Shown: piece by piece, positions 22,621 to 33,687 of the stretch
Layout: every line of letters starts with the position of its first letter
Position numbering within the stretch: position 1 is the first letter of the stretch
Origin: Phycomyces nitens
Lineage: Eukaryota; Mucoromycota; Mucoromycetes; Mucorales; Phycomycetaceae
Reading direction: 5' to 3'
Length of the DNA: 64,000 nucleotides
NCBI GenBank assembly: GCA_022702545.1
Contig: JAHRBC010000007.1
Span: 3,286,001-3,350,000 of the forward strand
Notes under the pieces: model-generated
Told to the model about the DNA's origin: nothing
What the model saw: only the letters and a program-made list of their open reading frames with translations
The model's database searches: none
Program-made: the position numbers and the translations under genes

Positions 22621-24287
22621 TATAATAGAATTCAAATATATCCACAAGATTATTTATTTGTTCTTCACATCTTTAATATAGATAGATATACCTCTATATT
22701 TTAACTAATTTTATATTTCTCATCATCATGTGTCTGTCAAATACTACCGAGTTTTTCTATTTACTGCCCTGAAAACTCTATTCTACCTCTTTTCAACTCA
22801 TTTATTGAGGTCCCAGGTCCAATTCAACTAGTCTGGTATTCCAAAGGCAAAGACAAGTGCTTTAAGAATAAATCGACTTGAATAAGATGGAGATGGCTTG
22901 TGGAACACGAAAAATGATCATATAAAGTCTCATGGAAATCCCAGAAAAATTGGTACTACACTCTTGAACCCTTTCATTATTGACCCAACTAGAGCCACAC
23001 CTAGACCAGGCCGAGCATCTTTATGATTGTCTTGCAAAGAGGGCACAGACATTGGGTGTCCATTTTTTGTATAATTTTGAAAAAAGGCAAACGGCCATCT
23101 TGAAGGAGTGATCAAGTGTATAAAGAAGTTCGTTAGATAATAAAAATCTCCTTTTAGGTTCCAAAGTAGTACACATCCCCACAAAACGCGAATTAAAAAA
23201 AATGGCAAGATAATAATTCCAAATTTTATAATAGACTTGACATATTAACATTTAATACCACATATAATTGACACTTTAAAATAAATGATCAACACTTTTA
23301 ATAGGGTTTTCATTTGGCTTACCTGTACCAAAGAATGTTGCATAAATATAAAAGGCAGGCCTAAACTGTATATCAAGAATTTAAAAATCATTTATCAAAC
23401 AGCCATGGATGATTTATATAGATATTTATATTATGAATATATAGTAAAATATCGTGCCAATCTCGACTGTAGCACAGACCATGCTTGGTGCAACTATACT
23501 CTTGTAACCAGTTTTGATGATGTGTGTATATGGGTACAGACGTCATACAAATATAACTATAGTGAGACTTCTTGGCGTCTGATTGATATATACTATGATT
23601 AAACAACAGTGATTAATACAAGATTTATATTTGAAAGTATGATTTGGATAATGGTTTTCTTTAATTTATTTATTTTGGTGAAAAGTAATATTTTGATTTG
23701 ATTTGAGATGAAGTTGAACTTGAGAATTATTAAACCAATCACATTCGATTTTTAGCCTGTTTCAATACACATGTATTTGGAAATAAGTCTACCTTTTTGG
23801 ATCCAACGCCTTTACCAATCGAGGCAGATTTGTTATTCTTTGGACCTTTTTAAAATCTAAATAATATAAGAATCACGATAATTTTTTTTGCCCAGAATTC
23901 TGTAGCTGTCTCCTCTTTAGAATATGGCTTCAATAGTATGATGGGCCTGGTAAGTTATTAAGCCTACTGGTGTCTAGTCAATTCGAATAAAAAGTACAGA
24001 AAGCCAATCGTTGTTGAATTACAAGACTTGTTGAAAAATATCAGCTCTGTTTCGATTAGTAAGATGTTTATGTACAGAAAAGGTAAACATATTTCCAAAA
24101 TATATGCATGTATTGGAACAGGCTAGATCTCAAAACATACTTTATATAAACAGCTCAAGCCAAGATACTTGATTCAATTTGAGAAAAAAGGGATTTTTCT
24201 GTCCCATTTTTGTGAACCATCAAAACACTTGGCTAATAAGCTGGACACCATGAGAATAGGCGAACTGTGAGTTGAAGCTGTATGTAC

Positions 24288-24321
24288 GTGGCTGTGGCTG
24301 TGGCTGTGGCTGTGGCTGTGG
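24288..24321. repeat. GTGGCT hexanucleotide tandem repeat
   Basis: Between five and six perfect GTGGCT units about 150 bp upstream of F-box paralogue 4, in non-coding DNA. Confidence 0.93.
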
Positions 24322-24412
24322 AAAGAATGCCTAAGGTTTGGGTGGCACTGCAGCAAAGCTTTTTTTTTTACGTTAAAGCTTGGCTCTTGTCCAACTTGAT
24401 TTGACTCTTGCA

Positions 24413-24420
24413 TATAAATA
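24413..24420 (+). promoter_or_regulatory. TATA-like box for F-box paralogue 4
   Basis: TATAAATA lies about 46 bp upstream of the ATG at 24466, in an otherwise less AT-biased stretch. The position is plausible for a short-leader core promoter. AT richness makes chance occurrence likely elsewhere. Confidence 0.45.
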
Positions 24421-24465
24421 CCAGTTAATCATATTCAACCTCCAAAATATTCTCTTAATCTCTCA

Positions 24466-26391
24466 ATGGCGTCCAAATTACCGTTTGAAATCATCCAAGA
24501 CATTCTTCACAATCTCCCAATCGAAGAAAAAATCGAATGTAGCCTCGTCTGCAAGCCATGGTCTATTCCGGCCCAACAGTCAATGTGGAATTCCATACAG
24601 TTTGATAGACAAGACGAATTTGATCGCATATGCTCCCCGGCGACAGACTCAAACAACCCCTACTACAATGGCGGACAATACACCAGAAAATTAGAAATCA
24701 AGGGAATTACGATAAACGATGAACAGCTATATGTTCTCCAGCGATACTTCCGGAACATACACTGTCTGAATATCGACCTAAACCACATGAAAGTATGTCT
24801 CCCGACAGAGAGCACAAACTGGGACCTATGGAGACAATTAAAGGAATTGAGAATATATGTATCTTTGGTAGAAGACGAAAACACAATTAACTATTTCCTC
24901 TCTGCTCTCACCTACCTACCCTGTCTCCGTCTGTTGGAGATTAGTGATTCAAAAAAAGATAAGCGGGTTTCGCTAGATATCGCCTATTTCGAGACACTCC
25001 ACGGACATCTCCCGAATCTAGAGACCCTCTCGATAAGCATAAAATTTATTACCCTTACAGCAGAAGACATCATGTCAATTCCTAGCCTTTCTTCCGCAAA
25101 GTATATCAAAAGCCTAGAAATCGATATCGAGAGCCTGGATTTCCGGTGGCTATGCTACTTCTCGGTCAAATACCCAAACCTGAGCCATCTGAAATGGGTA
25201 ACCAACCTTGACTGTAGATCAGGCCTGGTCCACAACGAAGAATCTGATTTCAGCCTTCAATTTAATAGCGAATACTATTATGACCAGGCCATGGAGCTCT
25301 TTGAACGTCTTCCATGGGTATTTCCTCAATTGACCAAAGCTTACATTCGTAACACTGAGTACTCGCATCAGGAGCAATTGATATTCTGGGATATTGTTCA
25401 CAAATTCAAGGTTCCGATTAAAAACCTTGACTACGCCTTTTGTTACCTTCAAGGCACCCGGAGCTCACTTCAGAAAATCATCAAACAGTCGACCTTTTCG
25501 TCTCCAAATACAATCGAGAGAATCAATATAGCCAGATCAATAGAATTCGGTGGTTTTTCTGCATTTACCACAGAGTTTGACTACTGCCCTCGTCTGGTAG
25601 AGATTACCTTTACTTACTGCGATATTCAAATCGAGGCCGACACTTTGTTGAACAACTGCGTGGCTCTCAAGAAAGTCAGGGTCACTAGCGGCACCTTTAA
25701 GCTCGGAAATAATGCAGGCAATAATATGAAGCCTCATGGACTAAAGATACTGATTATCAATCACGGAAAGGTTTACTATACTGTATTCAACTTTCTCTCC
25801 TTGCGCTGTAAGGACCTCAACTTTCTACGCCTGGACAATACAAAGATATTTGCTCCAATCTCCAAACTGGCCGGCTGTATCCACATTGACATGTCGCACT
25901 CTCATTTTAAGCTCTTGCATTTCTACAATGTAAATTTTTCTCCCTCTGACGATATTTTGAGTTTTAGAAAGGTTATCCATTTGACTGCCTTGTCGCAAAG
26001 AACAACATCGTCTCATATAAAGAATCCAAATGAGTATGAAAGTACCTCTATCTCGGGTGGAATCCGACTACAGGGAACCACACCAATCTGGATCCATGAG
26101 TACTATAACAGCTCGCCTGAAAACAGCCAGCAATTCAGTATGCGGATTCTCAATGAAGAGGAAGGCAAATATGCCCAAGATTTCTTTACTGATTACCAGA
26201 ACAACAAGAAACTTCAAACCACAAAAGGAATACGCACACCGCGTGGACATATGCCACTCGAATACTGGAAAGCAGACCTTCAAGAAGGCTATGTCTCTTT
26301 AGACTGTGGGTTTATAGACAGATATTATTTTGGTTACAAGACACCAGAGTATCAGAAACACTGGGAAAATATCTACAAGGGTATCAATTAA
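24466..26391 (+). CDS. F-box/LRR-like protein, paralogue 4
   Basis: Intronless, 641 aa, starting MASKLPFEIIQDILHNLP with F-box residues 3-44 (CSLVCKPWS). It shares the landmarks DFRWLCYFSVKYPNL, FKVPIKNLDY, LSLRCKDLNFLRL, IDMSHSHFKLLHF, SMRILNEEE and the tail GYVSLDCG...RY. The reading frame is intact and the start is set by the F-box and a TATA-like element upstream. By family knowledge it should bridge Skp1 and a substrate bound by the leucine-rich region. Same strand as paralogue 3, about 1.85 kb downstream of it. Confidence 0.9.
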   Translation: MASKLPFEIIQDILHNLPIEEKIECSLVCKPWSIPAQQSMWNSIQFDRQDEFDRICSPATDSNNPYYNGGQYTRKLEIKGITINDEQLYVLQRYFRNIHCLNIDLNHMKVCLPTESTNWDLWRQLKELRIYVSLVEDENTINYFLSALTYLPCLRLLEISDSKKDKRVSLDIAYFETLHGHLPNLETLSISIKFITLTAEDIMSIPSLSSAKYIKSLEIDIESLDFRWLCYFSVKYPNLSHLKWVTNLDCRSGLVHNEESDFSLQFNSEYYYDQAMELFERLPWVFPQLTKAYIRNTEYSHQEQLIFWDIVHKFKVPIKNLDYAFCYLQGTRSSLQKIIKQSTFSSPNTIERINIARSIEFGGFSAFTTEFDYCPRLVEITFTYCDIQIEADTLLNNCVALKKVRVTSGTFKLGNNAGNNMKPHGLKILIINHGKVYYTVFNFLSLRCKDLNFLRLDNTKIFAPISKLAGCIHIDMSHSHFKLLHFYNVNFSPSDDILSFRKVIHLTALSQRTTSSHIKNPNEYESTSISGGIRLQGTTPIWIHEYYNSSPENSQQFSMRILNEEEGKYAQDFFTDYQNNKKLQTTKGIRTPRGHMPLEYWKADLQEGYVSLDCGFIDRYYFGYKTPEYQKHWENIYKGIN

Positions 26392-27160
26392 AGATTCCAA
26401 GTTGTTGTATTCTTTATAATCATACCAAAACAATATTTTCTCTTGTAAATAAAATATATAAATGTGCAAACTCTCTATTTTCGCCTACATTATAAATTAT
26501 ATTGATTCTTGTGAGGATTCTATGCAAAATAAATTCAAGTATGTTTTGGAACGACTGAGATTTCAAACGGTCTTTATCTAAAGAGATTCTTGTAGCTTTG
26601 GTGTAAAGAAGCAGCAAACAATGTAGTTTTATATTTTCAAAATATCCTAATTGATATTTATTAGCCTTGTTGTAATTGGTTGTTTGAGCACAATTGGCTC
26701 TGTGGTACATGTTTGCACAAATGGTAAATGACAGCTCTCTTTATTTATTTGTATTTTGGAGTTTTTTTTGTATTGTTTATTTGTATTTTGGAGTAACAAA
26801 GGAGAAATTTGATTGGCTGATTTGTAGGATAGAACTGTGATTGTTTCTGTATACTATCCCAACTTTGAGTCCCAATTGCTCATGTCGTGTCTCAGTTTTC
26901 TTGGCGAGTCTCAATTATCTTGGCAGATAAAATACTCCGACAAAATCACAAAAGAGTTCATGTTTTTTTGCTACGTAAAATTAAATACTACATTGGGCCA
27001 TTTGATTAAGGGTGAGAAATTATTTGCCAATGAGCGAATGATTTAGACAAGTACAGCATTTTCTTATGTGACTTGTGGCTTTCTTTGGCTTCATATTTAT
27101 TATGGATGACTTCACCTTTCCTGGGGCAGTTGCATAACGCTTTTATTCTTGTATTGCTCC
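26392..27160. other. Intergenic region downstream of F-box paralogue 4
   Basis: Contains a short direct duplication (TTTATTTGTATTTTGGAGT at about 26743 and again at about 26777). A 69-codon frame at 26837-27046 has no recognisable feature. A frame starting at 27102 (ATGGATGACTTC...) closes after ten codons and may belong to the 5' UTR of the next gene. Confidence 0.45.
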
Positions 27161-28110
27161 ATGTTCATTACACCCTGCCAAGGCAATCCACCCAAAGACA
27201 TACCGCCATTTGAGGATGACGAGGGCTGCAAACTACTAGATAGTTTTGCCATCGTTGTTCAGTTTACCTTGGCTGCTACTGCACTCTTGACCCTGTTTAT
27301 CAAACGATACCGAGAAAGACCACAAAGACCTGTACCTGTCTGGTAAGCAAACAAGGCACAGCATCCTGATTCTAACAAAAAACACTCGCAGGGCACTGGA
27401 CATTAGCAAACAGTTTGTAGGCGCAGTTGTTATTCACTTTTTGAACCTTGCCACCAGTTATTTGGCTGGTCGACCCAAGGATGGTCAGAAAACCAATCTG
27501 TGTGTATGGTACTTTTTGAATGTGGCAATTGACACCACACTTGGAGTGGCTATTTTGTGGGCATGGTTGCATATCATTCAATATGGACTCGAACGTCTGA
27601 ATGTCAAGGACATCAGGAGTGGATACTATGGCCCTCCACCCTTGCGCCGCCGATTGCTTCCATGGATTAAGCAGACAACCGTGTTTGTGATTGCAGAGTC
27701 ATTGATGAAACTGTGTGTATATGGCATGTTCCGTGCATTCCCTTCTTTGTTTGATCTGGGTGAATGGGTTCTCCAATGGACTCGCGACAATTACCGTTAC
27801 CAAGTGGTGTTTGTGATGCTTGTGTAAGTGTTTCATCACCCTTCCTGTCGATTAGTGTTTGTGTATAGATATATTTACTCGACCTGTTTATAGCTTTCCA
27901 TTGATAATGAACGCTGTCCAGTTCTGGGTAGTCGACACTATTGTAAAGGTCCACCCACTTCCTCTTGGAAGCCCAGACACCATCAAAGGCATCGAAGTTG
28001 CTCCCTCGCCCTATACCCCTTCCAGACCTCTCGATAAAAGACAACAAGATATTCAAAATGAACACACTCCCCTCCTAAAGAAGGCCTCTTCCCAAGATAG
28101 TCTTGTCTAG
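27161..28110 (+). CDS. STIMATE/TMEM110-family multi-pass membrane protein
   Basis: join(27161..27342,27392..27823,27894..28110), 276 aa. The N-terminus MFITPCQGNPPKD, the acidic DDEGCKLLD, the motif KDGQKTNLCVWYFLN and the helix DTTLGVAILWAWLHI are typical of the STIMATE family (TMEM110; fungal homologue YPL162C-like). I read four to five hydrophobic segments (about residues 30-50, 68-88, 105-130, 160-180, 205-225) and a polar C-tail. Animal STIMATE sits in ER-plasma membrane junctions and promotes STIM calcium signalling; fungal members are placed in the vacuolar membrane. The function in this organism is inference. Both introns are GT-AG and phase-consistent. The start is at the first ATG in the open frame. 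Confidence 0.85.
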
Positions 28111-28334
28111 AACACTATACATACAATTGCATTCTTACATTCACTCCAATAAATACGTAAATACATACATATATTCAGTTTATGCTGTGACCGCCTAATC
28201 GTTCCAAGCGCGGATGTTAAATTGGCTTGTTTTGTTCTCAGCACAGGAAAAAAAAAAGAGAAAAAAATTAAAGATTTTTTTCATCTTCTGGGTCTGCAGG
28301 AGATCTCATACTCATCACTCATCGATCCACCACA

Positions 28335-30614
28335 ATGTTCTCCATTTCCAGATATGAAGGAGAAGACGACAAACAGCCGGCGGATAGTCGCAGTATGGAC
28401 AAGAAGCAAGAGAGACTTGACAAACTTCTTGCAAAAGTGAATCGCAAACGCAAAACGGAACAGGCCGACACAACACCCAAGGAAGTTTTGGAAAAGAAAA
28501 CTACAAACCCCAAGAAGCAAAAGGTGGATCCTGTAATTAAAGACTCGAAAGCAGATTTAGAAAAAGAAGAACAAGAAGAAGAGGAAGAGGAAGAATTGAA
28601 AAATGAAGAAGAAGAACAAGAACAAGAGGATGAATTGAAAAATGAAGAGGAAAAAGAAGAAGAAAATGACGATGATGAGGATAATGATGATGAGCCGATG
28701 CTAGAGGCATTTCCAGATATGATTGGAACTCAAGTCCAACAAAGCAAAGAGGATATTAAGCTTTTACGTAGCATGGGTATTCCAGAATGGCTATTACAGC
28801 CTACTGTCGTCTCACCAGAAGAGACGTGCGAGTTGGATCAGGCCGGCCTATCCACCCGTATTATCGAAAGATGTGGTGATTTTGGGCTGTCTTCCTTATT
28901 TGCTGGTAATATACATCTCGTACAATAACGCCATGATGATGGATGCATTGTATAAACATTGGACAACGTCAATTAAAATCCAACACATCTATAGTCCAGA
29001 TGGCTGTCATTCCCGTGTTCTTGAGAAGACAGACTTTGTATGACACTAGACGTGCACCCGGAGACCTGTGTATTTCGGCTCCCACAGGAAGTGGTAAAAC
29101 CCTGGCCTATGTATTGCCTATTGTGGACATCTTGTCCAAGCGTATCGTGGTTCGCTTGAGAGCCCTGATTATCCTTCCGACTCGTGACTTGGTTGTCCAG
29201 GTCAAGGAGACCTTTGATGCGTTTATAAAGGGCACAGATCTCAAGGTAAAGCCAACATTGGGTTAGAGGATTAAAAGCATTAATATTGGTCTGGCTTTAT
29301 TTCTAGGTTGCCACAGCAACTGGTCAGCAATCGTTTACCCATGAGCAACAGAACTTGGTTGGCATGACAACAGACAGGTAGATAAAGGCCCAAAAGAGAA
29401 GCAAAGATAAGCTCAAGATATATATATTTTTTGTGATAGTTACCCTGGTGGATCAAGTAAAGTTGACATCCTGATAGCCACTCCTGGCCGTCTTATGGAC
29501 CACCTCAAGGAAACACCAAATTTCTCATTGGAACATCTCCGGTTCCTGGTTATCGATGAAGCCGATCGACTCTTGAACCAGAGTTTCCAGGACTGGCTTA
29601 ACCAAGTCTTACAGGCCACTCGCCCAGGAGACCCTAGCCAGGAACCACTTGAATTCAAAACCAACGCATTCGGGTACACAATCACAAAAACGAACAAGGT
29701 TGTCCCACGCTTGTATACACTGACATGTTTCCTATTCTAGTGTCCCGGAAGCAGACGCCATTGCACCAAGTTACCTCAGGTCCCATTACAATCTACCAAA
29801 GACCGATCTTGATTTGACAAAGGCACCTGCAGTAGGTCCATTATCACTCACACAACACCATCTAAATAGCCATTAGATCCAGAAACTGCTATTCTCTGCA
29901 ACCCTCACAAAGGATCCTGCCAAGATTGCAAATTTGCACTTGACGGATCCTGAATACATTTCGGTCCAGGTCGTAGGCGACGACAGCACCAGACCCGAGT
30001 ACACAACCCCAGCAGGCCTCAAGGAGCATATGGTAATCTGTAATGGAGACCAGAAACCGCTTATGATGATCTACTTGCTGCACCAGGTCGGCATCACATC
30101 TGGCCTTTGTTTCACAAAGTCTGTCGAGTCCACCCAACGTCTCAAGCTCCTCATTGCAGCCTATGAAGAGCTCCAGGAGACCAAGACCCGAGTGGAAGAG
30201 TACTCTAGTGATCTCTCGGTGGCCCAGCGCAAGAGTCTGATGAAGAAGTTTAGGGCAGGCGAAATAGATTTGTAAGTGTCTTGAAGGAACACAGTGTTTT
30301 GACCCAGTTTCAATAGGATGATTTGTTCCGATTTGATCGGACGTGGTATTGATCTTGACTGTGTTGACACTGTCATAAGTTACGATGTCCCACTGTTTAT
30401 GGACAAGTATATCCATCGTGTGGGTCGTACAGCCAGAGCAGGTCGAGAGGGTCAGGCATATACAATCGTAGAGAGACAAGAGGTCCGTCACTTTAAAGAG
30501 ATCCTGAGAGATGCCAGTCACTTGTCCCAAGTCAAGCCACTAAAGGTCGACAAGGAAGACCTTGCACGTTATGAAGACAACTACAAAAAGGCATTGGCAA
30601 GTCTTAGAGACTGA
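28335..30614 (+). CDS. DBP6: DEAD-box RNA helicase Dbp6/DDX51 (60S biogenesis)
   Basis: join(28335..28905,28995..29245,29307..29377,29440..29673,29741..29831,29877..30271,30317..30614), 636 aa. The N-terminal 130 residues are low-complexity and strongly acidic (Glu/Asp runs, about 28560-28690) after a Lys-rich patch. The core has a VQMAVIP Q-like region, motif I APTGSGKT, Ia PTRDL, Ib [25 protein letters not shown] and [13 protein letters not shown]. The spacing, the TGQ..FTHEQ segment and [16 protein letters not shown] mark the Dbp6/DDX51 subfamily, nucleolar helicases for early pre-60S assembly. Intron 4 is placed at 29674-29740 because only this donor (GTACAC) keeps frame with [12 protein letters not shown]; the closer GTTGTC donor would shift frame. 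Confidence 0.92.
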
Positions 30615-30794
30615 TAGTCTTTTTTTTAGATACCGACAAAGATATATATATATATGGTATTCATTGTACAAAAAAGGAAAAAAGCGAAATAAAAAATAAG
30701 AATAAATGTTAAAAAAAAATGCCTCACAAAGAAATAAGAACGGCCTTGTCTCTTTTTTTATTTTTATTTTTATTCTCTTTATCCTTCTTTCACC

Positions 30795-33687
30795 ATGGGC
30801 TCTTCTTCCAACACAGATCCACCAAATGACCCGGTCAGAAAGGTCCATTATGGGGCCACTGACAGTCCGCCCACCGACGACCCTGACAAGTCTCCAAATG
30901 AGCCTCAATCGGATGACCCAAATGAGCATGCCAAACCACGAAGACGGACCCATCGCCGTGATTCTGACAGACAGTCGTTTGATAGCACAGATAGAGAAAT
31001 GACACTCAAGGACATTCAAGAAGTAAGATAATGGGCTCGTCCTTGTACGTGTATAAATGCCCTTTAACAAGCCCGGTTTATTTTTCTTCAGGCCATGAAC
31101 AAGAGACATCCCTTTGGTCTTCCCATCTGGAAGCCTGCGCTGTACAAGAAGTCGCGCTCTGTGGTCCGGAAAGCCAACAGTTCTCTGCATGCCTCGCCAT
31201 CTTCCTCGCCAGAATTGTTCCTTAATCCAGGAAACATTGCATGGACATTGGTGTTTGGGTGGTGGTTGGCATTGGTGATGTTTATCATCTCAATTGTCAT
31301 GATAATCATGCCTACAAACGGACGGGCCTACTCTCTTGTCCTTAGAGAACTGGCTGCCTATCTGCTATGGCCATTTGGAAGATACATTGAAAGACATGTG
31401 GAGATCACTCCGTCTGACCCAAGACATCCTGCTGCAGATGAGGAGTCTGGGCTGTTGCAGAGCCAGAGAACCGATGATACAGTCCAGCGTAACAAGCCGA
31501 CCATGAAACAAAGGGTCTCGAGTGTACTGGGGCTCGGTTTGGCTGGCTGGATCTACTATATTCTCTTTTTTGCTATTGCAGGCAAGTACGATGAGTTACA
31601 TTATCTGCATTGTCCTTGTCTTTTAACTGACTTGTTTAAACAGCTCCATTGTTGCTTCTTGTGTCTACCGTATGCTGGCTGTGTGTGGTTACCATTCCAA
31701 TGGCCAAACTAAACTACATTCTCCTTCGCCATCTCTACCGTCATCCCCTCACATTGCGTTTCAAATCAAGCCCATCTGGTCAGTCCCAGATGAATGCAAC
31801 CGGAAAGCCCATCATCATCTTGCTGTGTACATACCAGGCGATTGGATTACAGTATTACAAATACACTTATGATGGTATCAATATCATGTTCATCAATCTA
31901 CTGCCCATTGTGTTCTTTGTCATATTCGATGACCATGTACTCAAGAAGTACCTGCCAGACTCCACAATTACTTCCCCAACCGCCATCTTTATGCTGTCTT
32001 TGGCCTCAGTCATACCTCTCTCGTACTTTATTGGCATGGGTGTCAGTTCCGTGTCTGCCCAGAGCAGTATGGGTGTTGGTGCAGTAATCAATGCTACCTT
32101 TGGCAGTATCATTGAAATCATCCTCTATTCTGCGGCCCTGATGGGTGGAAAGAGTGGGCTTGTGGAAGGCTCTTTGATTGGAAGTTTCCTGGCCGGTGTC
32201 CTCTTGCTCCCTGGCTGTTCCATGATCAGTGCGGGTGTGAAGCGAAAAGAACAGCGGTTCAATGCCAAAAGTGCCGGTGTCACATCCACCATGCTGATTA
32301 TGGCCATCATTGGTGTCTTGACACCCACACTGTTTTACCAGATGTTAGGATCCGTAAGTGTAATCTGTTGGGTGATATTGGATTGCTTACGAATCGAGAC
32401 TAGTTTGAGCTACGATGCACCGGGTGTCCAGAGTCAAGCAATGGTACGGGTGTGATTGCTTGTTCCCAGTGTTACTATGACCAGATGAATCCCACTCTGG
32501 ATCCAGTCTACCAGAACAGCGTCAAGCCTCTCATGTGGATCTGTGCCGCTATCCTTCCTTCGGTAAGAACCACAGCGCTAGGACTCAACTGATTTGTCTT
32601 TCAAAAGGTCTATGTTATAGGACTCGTGTTCAGTCTTCATACCCATGTAGACATGGTCTGGAAGAGCTCTACTCCCAAGGCTCCCAAGCAGGCTCACCAA
32701 TCATATTACCAGCGATTGCTTCCTACTCACATCCTCTCTCACCTCACTCATCCCACTCATCCTACGGCAACTGCCAAAGATGCTGTGGCACCCCAGACCA
32801 CCGTACCAGTCTCTGGAGCTTCACTGGCCCTCTATACTACCGCACAAAACCCGCCTCATCCAGCATCTCCTCCCCATGACTCCACATCTCCCAATGGTTA
32901 CAGTCATAACAATGGCTTTTTACCAATCGTTGGTGGGCCCAATATCCCCACTATTCCCACCCCCATAACCTTTATTCATGCCAAAGAACCCGAGGAGGAT
33001 GAGGATGAAGAAGAGGCGGCTGGACATGACTCTCCCAACTGGAGCAAGACCAAGAGTTTCACGGTGCTGTTTGGCTGCACATTGCTTTATTCAATTATTG
33101 CAGAAATCTTGATCGATACAGTTGATCTGGTCATGGATAGCCTTGTGGTCGATGAGAAATTCCTGGGTCTGACCTTGTTTGCGTTGGTGCCAAACATTAC
33201 AGAATTCATGAACGCTATTTCGTTTGCTTTGAATGGAAATATTGTCCTTAGGCAAGATACCACACGTGTGTTTCCTGAATTATATGAATGCTAACCTTTT
33301 TGAAATAGTATGGAAATCGGTTCAGCATATGCCCTCCAGGTCTGTCTGCTCCAGATTCCAGCCATGGTTGGCTTCTCTCTGTGGTACAACTGGAACAAGG
33401 AAGAGTTGGCCCGATACACCTTTAGGTAAGCGTTTTGTTGCTGGTTGGCCTTTAACTTACCTTTCTGTTCAATAAATAATAGCCTGGTATTCCCTCGTTG
33501 GGATGTTATCTCGGTTGTGTTTTCGGTGTTCCTGTTGACTTATACTTATCAAGAAGGCAAGGCTAATTACTTCAAGGGCTCAATTCTTATCCTCAGCTAC
33601 TGTGTCTTGCTGGCCGGATTCTATTATATTCCTCCATCAGCCAGCCACAGTTTGCTGTCTGTGGGCCAGATGGTTATTGGGCATTAA
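30795..33687 (+). CDS. VNX1: Vacuolar monovalent cation/H+ antiporter, VNX1-like (CaCA superfamily)
   Basis: join(30795..31022,31092..31581,31644..32353,32404..32562,32608..33251,33309..33425,33483..33687), 850 aa; yeast Vnx1 is of similar size. It has a polar N-terminal domain with Ser/Asp-rich sequence and then multiple membrane helices. The alpha-1 repeat is GAVINATFGSIIE (about residue 383) and the alpha-2 repeat is ALVPNITEFMNAISFAL (about 723), the signature Asn-Glu sites of CAX exchangers. The cytosolic loop between them is long, Pro/Ser-rich and then acidic (EPEEDEDEEEA). Vnx1-type proteins exchange Na+/K+ for H+ across the vacuolar membrane. Exon 4 encodes FELRCTGCP and CSQCYYDQ, a cysteine-rich luminal segment of this branch. 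Introns 2 and 5 use GC donors (GCAAGT, GCAAGA), forced by frame and conserved sequence. Confidence 0.9.

Larger units (their letters stand above)
22621..24465. other. Intergenic region between F-box paralogues 3 and 4
   Basis: A 105-codon open frame at 23285-23602 begins with ATG and is cysteine- and tyrosine-rich, but it has no recognisable domain and is not called. A GTGGCT hexanucleotide array lies at 24288-24321 and a TATA-like box at 24413. Confidence 0.45.

Noticed and set aside
23285..23602. 105-codon Cys/Tyr-rich frame as a possible small secreted protein
   Set aside because: The N-terminus is not a clear signal peptide, the cysteines are not patterned and there is no support beyond openness.
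29699..29740. Alternative DBP6 intron 4 with donor GTTGTC
   Set aside because: It shifts the frame and meets a stop within 20 codons; donor GTACAC at 29674 restores the conserved frame.
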